Under the pieces are notes generated by a model. The model was not told the DNA's origin and did no database searches. It worked only from the letters and a program-made list of their open reading frames with translations. From Pseudomonadota bacterium (GTDB taxonomy: Bacteria > Desulfobacterota > Desulfovibrionia > Desulfovibrionales > Desulfovibrionaceae): DNA of 9,864 nucleotides. Numbering within the stretch: the first letter of the stretch is position 1; the number at the start of each line of letters is the position of its first letter. This document shows positions 6,479 through 9,864 of this stretch, piece after piece. The stretch is taken from NCBI GenBank assembly GCA_023453335.1, contig JAEXTU010000381.1:1-9864 (forward strand), given 5' to 3'. The translations under genes were made by a program, and so were the position numbers.

Positions 6479-7360
6479 ATGGACAAGCGCGACTTCCCGG
6501 TCATCCTCCTGTCCGGCCTGTCCGGGGCGGGCAAGAGCACGGCCATGAAGGTCTTCGAGGACCTGGGCTTCATCGCCGTGGACGGCCTGCCCCCGGACCT
6601 GGCGCCCGGGCTGGCCGCCCTGTTCCAGAGCCAGCAGGAGGCCCACCACAAGGGCCTGGTCATGGGCCTGGACGTGCGCAGCGACCACTTCCGGGAGGAC
6701 TTCCGCGCGGCCATGTCCGGGCTCAGGGAGCAGGGCATCGCCCCCCGGGTGGTGTTCATCGAGTCCCGGCCCACGGTGCTGCGGCGGCGCTATGCCTCCA
6801 CCCGCCGACCCCATCCCCTGGAGTCCGGGGACCGGGACCTGGACCGCGCCCTGGACGCCGAGCGGGAGCTGCTCCGGCCGGTGCGCGACGCGGCCGAACT
6901 GGTGGTGGACACCTCGGACTATTCCATTCACGACCTGCGCCGCCATCTCCAGGAGCGCTGGGAGTTCGTGCGGGAGCGGCGCACCGGGCTCAAGGTCTAC
7001 CTCCTGTCCTTCGGGTTCAAGTACGGCCAGCCCACCGAGGCGGATCTGGTCTTCGACCTGCGCTTTTTGCCCAACCCCTATTTCGACGAGTCCCTGCGGC
7101 CCTTGTCCGGCCGCGACCAGGCGGTGGTGGACTATGTATTCCGCACCCTTGAAGGCCGGGAGTTCCGCACCCGCCTCCTGGATTTCCTGAACTACCTCCT
7201 GCCCCTCTACCAGGCCGAGGGCCGCTACCGTCTGACCATCGCGGTGGGCTGCACCGGCGGCCGCCACCGCTCGGTGGCCACGGCCGAGGCGGTTTTTGAC
7301 TCCCTGGTGAAGTCGGGGTATGTGGTCAACCTTGAGCATCGCCATATTGAACTGGGTTGA
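6479..7360 (+). CDS. rapZ: RNase adapter / RNA-binding P-loop protein RapZ
   Basis: In E. coli RapZ binds small RNAs and glucosamine-6-phosphate and guides RNase E, tuning amino-sugar supply for the envelope; outside enterics the RNA target is usually unknown. The 293-residue protein has the family's parts: a P-loop GLSGAGKST (13-21, Lys19), a Walker-B-like VDGLP (34-38; often VDNLP in relatives), GLDVR (63-67), YASTRRPHPL (105-114), and a C-terminal domain with SFGFKYGQP (177-185), DLRFLPNPYF and the hallmark GCTGGRHRSVA (257-267). The ATG at 6479 has GGAGGGG at 6470-6476, buried in a strong hairpin. It follows ptsN by 42 nt in the conserved order. No glmS or small-RNA gene is apparent here, so the enteric function is an inference only. 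The Asn-to-Gly change in the Walker-B-like box is unlikely to exclude nucleotide binding. Confidence 0.94.
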   Translation: MDKRDFPVILLSGLSGAGKSTAMKVFEDLGFIAVDGLPPDLAPGLAALFQSQQEAHHKGLVMGLDVRSDHFREDFRAAMSGLREQGIAPRVVFIESRPTVLRRRYASTRRPHPLESGDRDLDRALDAERELLRPVRDAAELVVDTSDYSIHDLRRHLQERWEFVRERRTGLKVYLLSFGFKYGQPTEADLVFDLRFLPNPYFDESLRPLSGRDQAVVDYVFRTLEGREFRTRLLDFLNYLLPLYQAEGRYRLTIAVGCTGGRHRSVATAEAVFDSLVKSGYVVNLEHRHIELG

Positions 7361-7393
7361 CGGCCGGTTGCGCCGGGATTTGGACAGAAGAGC

Positions 7394-7828
7394 ATGAGCA
7401 CGAGAGACGAGAAGCAGGTGGGGATCGTGTTGGTCACCCACGGCAACTATGGCCAGAGCCTGCTGGACGCGGCCCAGGTCATTCTGGGGGCGCAACCCGG
7501 CTGCGCTGCGGTGGGCGTTGACATCTCCCTGGAGGTGGGGGAGATTTTGGCCAATATCCGGGAGGCCGTGCAGAAATCGGACCTGGGGGGCGGGGTGCTC
7601 ATCCTCACCGACATGTTCGGCGGCACCCCCACCAACCTCTCCCTGTCCCTGCTCGGCACCGGCCGGTTGGAAGTCATGACCGGGGTCAACCTGCCCATGC
7701 TCCTCAAGGTCATGGGCTCGCGGACCACGTCGCTGGGCAAGCTGTCCCAGGACGCCAAGACCGCGGGGTGCCAGGGCATCGTGGTGGCCGGTGAGCTTTT
7801 GCGCAGCAAGGTGGCCGAGACGAAATGA
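7394..7828 (+). CDS. PTS mannose-family EIIA component
   Basis: Accepts phosphate from HPr on a histidine and passes it to EIIB. The 144-residue stand-alone protein carries the mannose-family pattern: VGIVLVTHGNYGQSLLDAA with active His16 near the N-terminus, GVLILTDMFGGTPTNLSLSLL in the middle, and TGVNLPMLLKV. It is separate from EIIB, unlike the fused ManX of E. coli. The ATG is 33 nt after the rapZ stop with only a weak AGAAG-like ribosome binding site; no other start fits. Its stop overlaps the EIIB ATG by 4 bp (ATGA), so the pair is likely translated together. Context next to ptsN and rapZ hints at a regulatory PTS. Substrate cannot be inferred. The DhaM-like EIIA of dihydroxyacetone kinases is related but is not supported, as no dhaK or dhaL is nearby. 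Confidence 0.9.
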   Translation: MSTRDEKQVGIVLVTHGNYGQSLLDAAQVILGAQPGCAAVGVDISLEVGEILANIREAVQKSDLGGGVLILTDMFGGTPTNLSLSLLGTGRLEVMTGVNLPMLLKVMGSRTTSLGKLSQDAKTAGCQGIVVAGELLRSKVAETK

Positions 7829-8310
7829 ACGGACGCTCCATGTTCTGGGTGCGCATAGACAACCGCCTGATCCACGGCCAGGTCATCGAGGCCTGGCTGC
7901 CCTTCACCAAGGCGCGCACTCTGGTGGTGGCCAACGACGACCTGGCCAAGGACTCCCTGCGCCAGGAGATCATGGGCCTGGCCATCCCGCAGGGGGTGGA
8001 CGCCCGCTTCGTGCCGGTGGCCGACACCCCGTCTTTCATGCGCTCCCGCTGGGGCGCGGACCTGGAGCCCAACGCCCTGTTCCTCTTCGCCAACTGCGCC
8101 GACGCCCGCATCGCCCACCAGGGTGGCATGGCCATTCCCCGCCTGAACATCGGCAACCTGCACTACGCCCCGGGCAAGCAGCAGATCTGCCCCCACGTGG
8201 CGCTGTCCGAGGATGACCGCCGCTGCCTGCACTATTTCATGGACAGCGGGGTCAAGCTGGACTTCCGCTGCGTACCCAACGAACCCATCCAGATGGACCA
8301 GACATGGTAG
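7825..8310 (+). CDS. PTS mannose-family EIIB component
   Basis: Transfers phosphate from EIIA to the incoming sugar bound by the membrane EIIC/EIID pair. The 161-residue size and the motif VRIDNRLIHGQVIEAW with active His17 are characteristic; the common family form has Asp where Asn13 stands. Further family features are ANDDLAKDSLRQEIMGLAIPQGV and the conserved region PRLNIGNLHYAPGK. Start chosen at the ATG overlapping the EIIA stop. An in-frame ATG at 7840 would remove five residues and still keep the motif, so the exact start is uncertain. The 3' end overlaps the putative EIIC start at 8304 by 7 bp. Confidence 0.91.
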   Translation: MNGRSMFWVRIDNRLIHGQVIEAWLPFTKARTLVVANDDLAKDSLRQEIMGLAIPQGVDARFVPVADTPSFMRSRWGADLEPNALFLFANCADARIAHQGGMAIPRLNIGNLHYAPGKQQICPHVALSEDDRRCLHYFMDSGVKLDFRCVPNEPIQMDQTW

Positions 8311-9004
8311 ACGTCGCCTACCCCTCCCTGGCCGGCCTGGCCGTCATCGCTTTTTTTTTGCCCTTTTCACGCTGCTGCGCTTCGGCATAAACATCGGCAT
8401 CCTTGAGCGGCCCCTGGCCCAAGGCCTGATCTTCGGCCTCCTGGCCGGCGACCTCACCCTGGCCCTCAAGGTTTCGGTCATCTTCGAGTTGTTCTGGCTG
8501 GACCTCATCCCGGCCGGCACCTACATTCCGCCCAACACCGCTGCCTCCAACCTGGCCTGCCTGACCCTCATGCACGCCTTCGGCCTGGCCACCCCGAGCG
8601 AGGCGGTGTTCCCCATCCTGCTCTGCCTGCCCCTGGGCTGGATCGGAGCCCGGCTGGAGGACTTCCTGCGCGCCCGCCAGAACGCAGCCTACGACGCGCT
8701 CCAGGCCTGGGCCCGGGGGGACCGGCCGGTGCGCCTGGGCCGGATCATCGTGGAGGGTATGGCGCAGAACGGGGTGGCGCATTTCCTGTTCTTCTTCGCC
8801 GCAGTGCTGGCCCTCATCAGCCTGGTGGGCCTCTTGCGCACCTGGGGGCTCCTGCAACCGCCTCAGGGCCTTTTCACCTGGGGCCACTTGTGGGTGGCGG
8901 CCAGCTTCGGGGGCATCCTCTCCCTGCGTTCCCTGCGGGCCTACGGCGCCCTGGCCGGGGGAGTGGCGGTGGTGCTCCTGGTGAGTTTGTTTTATCTTCA
9001 ATGA
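8304..9004 (+). CDS. PTS mannose-family EIIC, reading frame interrupted at T9 tract
   Basis: EIIC forms the membrane channel of mannose-family permeases together with EIID. The ATG at 8304 overlaps the EIIB stop and reads MVDVAYPSLAGLAVIA, then enters nine T residues (8351-8359) and would stop at 8388-8390 after 28 residues. The rest of a normal EIIC is in the -1 frame, from about 8351 to the TGA at 9002-9004: FFFALFTLLRFGINIGILER, then PLAQGLIFGLLAGDL and GTYIPPNTA, typical of the family. It has several hydrophobic segments, including two strong ones near the C-terminus. The distal frame has no start codon before the conserved segment, so it is not a separate gene with a local start. A one-base gain, or -1 slippage, would give about 233 residues, close to normal. 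Homopolymer sequencing error, real mutation, phase variation and programmed slippage all remain possible. No EIID gene follows. Confidence 0.82.
8351..8359 (+). repeat. Nine-T homopolymer at the EIIC frame break
   Basis: A run of nine T, the longest homopolymer noticed in this GC-rich window, sits exactly where the EIIC reading frame changes. The zero-frame codons are TTT TTT TTG, and a heptamer T TTT TTG (8354-8360) fits the X XXY YYZ slippery pattern for -1 shifting. No obvious Shine-Dalgarno-like enhancer lies upstream and no clear strong hairpin lies downstream. Confidence 0.85.
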
Positions 9005-9030
9005 TTCACCATAAATAAAGAATAATTGCA
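9005..9030 (+). promoter_or_regulatory. AT-rich segment, possible promoter for ppaC
   Basis: This stretch after the EIIC stop is the most AT-rich in the window (CACCATAAATAAAGAATAAT). A poor sigma-70-like pair can be read as TTGTTT (8987-8992) and CATAAA (9010-9015) with a 17-nt spacer, but both boxes are weak. I support only a change of composition that is compatible with a promoter region. Confidence 0.25.
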
Positions 9031-9032
9031 AG

Positions 9033-9048
9033 AGGGGGCTCACCCCCT
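9033..9048 (+). terminator. Short GC hairpin, possible terminator or attenuator
   Basis: AGGGGG (9033-9038) pairs with CCCCCT (9043-9048) around the loop CTCA, extendable by one G-T pair. Only two T follow, so it is not a canonical intrinsic terminator. Its position between the PTS genes and ppaC suits a terminator of the upstream operon or an attenuator of ppaC. Confidence 0.35.
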
Positions 9049-9064
9049 TGGCAGGTGCGGACCA

Positions 9065-9082
9065 TTGTGCTATTTGGCACAA
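9065..9082 (+). promoter_or_regulatory. 18-bp inverted repeat, candidate operator before ppaC
   Basis: TTGTGC (9065-9070) and GCACAA (9077-9082) are exact reverse complements separated by 6 nt (TATTTG). The half-site size and N6 spacer are like those of CRP/FNR-family operators, but the half-sites differ from TGTGA/TCACA and TTGAT/ATCAA. It lies 45 nt upstream of the ppaC start. The regulator is unknown. Confidence 0.45.
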
Positions 9083-9127
9083 ACTTTTCCCGGTAATCCA
9101 CCAAAAACATCCCTTGAGGAGGTCCCC

Positions 9128-9864
9128 ATGTCCGTTCTCGTCATCGGTCACATGAATCCCGACACGGATTCCATCACTGCGGCCATCGCCATCGCCGACC
9201 TGAAAAGCAAGCTGGGCGTCGAGGCCAAGGCCGTGGCCCAGGGCGCGGTTACCCCCGAGTCCAAGTTCGTGCTGGACAAGTTCGGCCTGGCCGCCCCCGA
9301 GGTCGTGACCTCGGTCGAGGGCAAGAAGGTCATCTTGGTGGACACCACCGAGCGCGCGCAGCTGCCCGCCGACTTGGACAAGGCCGAGATCCTGGGCGTG
9401 GTCGACCACCACAAGCTGGGCGACGTGACCACCTCCTCCCCGCTGGAGATGTGGGTCTGGCCCGTGGGCTGCACCGGCACCGTGATCAAGGCCATGTACG
9501 ACTTCTTCAAGGTCGAGATGCCCAAGAACATCGCCGGCGCCGTGCTCTGCGCCATCCTGTCCGACACCGTGATGTTCAAGTCCCCCACCTGCACCCCGCA
9601 GGACAAGGCCGCGGTCGAGGCCCTGGCCAAGATCGCCGGCGTGTCCGACTACATGGCCCTGGGCATCGAGATGTTCAAGGTGAAGTCCGCGGTGGCCGGC
9701 ACCCCCATGCGCGACCTGGTGTTCCGCGACTACAAGGACTTCGACATGGGCGGCGTGAAGCTCGGCATCGGCCAGCTCGAAGTGGTGGACCTGGGCATCC
9801 TGGCGCCCTACAAGGACCAACTGTTCGAGGAGATCAAGAAGGTCAAGGCCGAGAAGAAGAACAA
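9128..9864 (+). CDS. ppaC: Manganese-dependent inorganic pyrophosphatase (family II), 3' end outside window
   Basis: Hydrolyses pyrophosphate to phosphate in the cytoplasm; in sulphate reducers this matters because ATP sulphurylase releases much pyrophosphate. The 245 visible codons cover the DHH domain and the start of the DHHA2 domain of a protein normally a little over 300 residues. Metal and catalytic residues are all in place: His8, Asp12 and Asp14 in GHMNPDTDS; Asp72 in VDTTE; Asp93-His94-His95 in VDHHKLGD; and Asp146 in LSDTVMFKSPT. No CBS or DRTGG insert is seen after the DHH domain, so it appears to be the simple, not the nucleotide-regulated, type. The ATG has a strong ribosome binding site, GAGGAGGT at 9116-9123, 4 nt upstream. 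The 123-nt gap and its inverted repeat suggest its own transcription unit. The window ends in mid-codon. Confidence 0.95.
   Translation, partial: MSVLVIGHMNPDTDSITAAIAIADLKSKLGVEAKAVAQGAVTPESKFVLDKFGLAAPEVVTSVEGKKVILVDTTERAQLPADLDKAEILGVVDHHKLGDVTTSSPLEMWVWPVGCTGTVIKAMYDFFKVEMPKNIAGAVLCAILSDTVMFKSPTCTPQDKAAVEALAKIAGVSDYMALGIEMFKVKSAVAGTPMRDLVFRDYKDFDMGGVKLGIGQLEVVDLGILAPYKDQLFEEIKKVKAEKKN

Noticed and set aside
3700..6774. A 1024-codon open frame on the minus strand across rpoN, hpf and ptsN
   Set aside because: It is the antisense shadow of genes with strong G/C-ending codons. Its translation is low-complexity (His, Leu, Gly and Arg rich), lacks any family motif, and covers well-identified plus-strand genes.
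7361..7393. A promoter or terminator between rapZ and EIIA
   Set aside because: The gap is only 33 nt, with a 4-bp inverted repeat and no promoter boxes; read-through from rapZ is the simpler view.
5966..7495. A 509-codon minus-strand open frame across ptsN and rapZ
   Set aside because: Same cause: antisense of GC-rich coding DNA, with repetitive composition and no recognisable domain.
8213..8350. A separate gene starting at the ATG at 8213 that would encode EIIC with a long N-terminus
   Set aside because: The first 46 codons are the out-of-frame reading of the EIIB 3' end and look non-coding; conserved EIIC sequence begins only at the T9 tract.
9075..9090. A sigma-54 promoter for ppaC (TGGCAC with TTTCC)
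   Set aside because: The -24 box is perfect and the spacing correct, but the essential GC of the -12 box is missing (TC instead).
8318..9820. A 500-codon minus-strand open frame across EIIC and ppaC
   Set aside because: Its composition changes with the sense genes beneath it, and it crosses the intergenic region without any start signal or motif.

Overview
The window is strongly GC-rich DNA with a heavily third-position G/C-biased codon use. It carries one continuous set of plus-strand housekeeping genes. Gene content and order (pyrG-kdsA-kdsC-lptC-lptA-lptB-rpoN-hpf-ptsN-rapZ, then mannose-family PTS genes and a manganese-dependent pyrophosphatase) suggest a Gram-negative deltaproteobacterium of the Desulfovibrionales (Desulfovibrio-like). 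That assignment is inferred from gene content and protein character; no search was run.

Layout. Bases 1-504 hold the 3' end of pyrG (CTP synthase). Bases 505-3727 form a tightly packed envelope block: kdsA and kdsC make KDO, the inner-core sugar of lipopolysaccharide, and lptC, lptA and lptB encode parts of the Lpt bridge that exports LPS. Neighbouring genes abut or overlap, and four of the five start with GTG (kdsC uses ATG). After a leader of about 180 nt containing two overlapping sigma-54 promoter sequences comes rpoN (sigma-54 itself). It is followed by hpf (ribosome hibernation factor, long form), ptsN (nitrogen-type EIIA) and rapZ (RNA-binding P-loop protein). This lptB-rpoN-hpf-ptsN-rapZ order is the classic proteobacterial arrangement. 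A mannose-family PTS trio (EIIA, EIIB, EIIC) follows rapZ. The EIIC reading frame is broken at a run of nine T residues. An AT-richer intergenic region with an inverted repeat then leads into ppaC, which runs off the window end.

How the genes work together. The first block serves outer-membrane LPS production. The second is a regulatory block in which sigma-54, EIIA-Ntr, RapZ and EIIA/EIIB-Man may link phosphotransferase status to transcription and envelope supply. The EIID partner, EI and HPr are not in the window.

I found no mobile element, CRISPR array, tRNA, rRNA or defence system, and I do not claim a wholly new system. The points that most deserve attention are four: the T9 frameshift in EIIC, the overlapping sigma-54 promoters before rpoN, a 10-bp hairpin that hides the rapZ ribosome binding site, and a perfect hairpin at the rpoN start.
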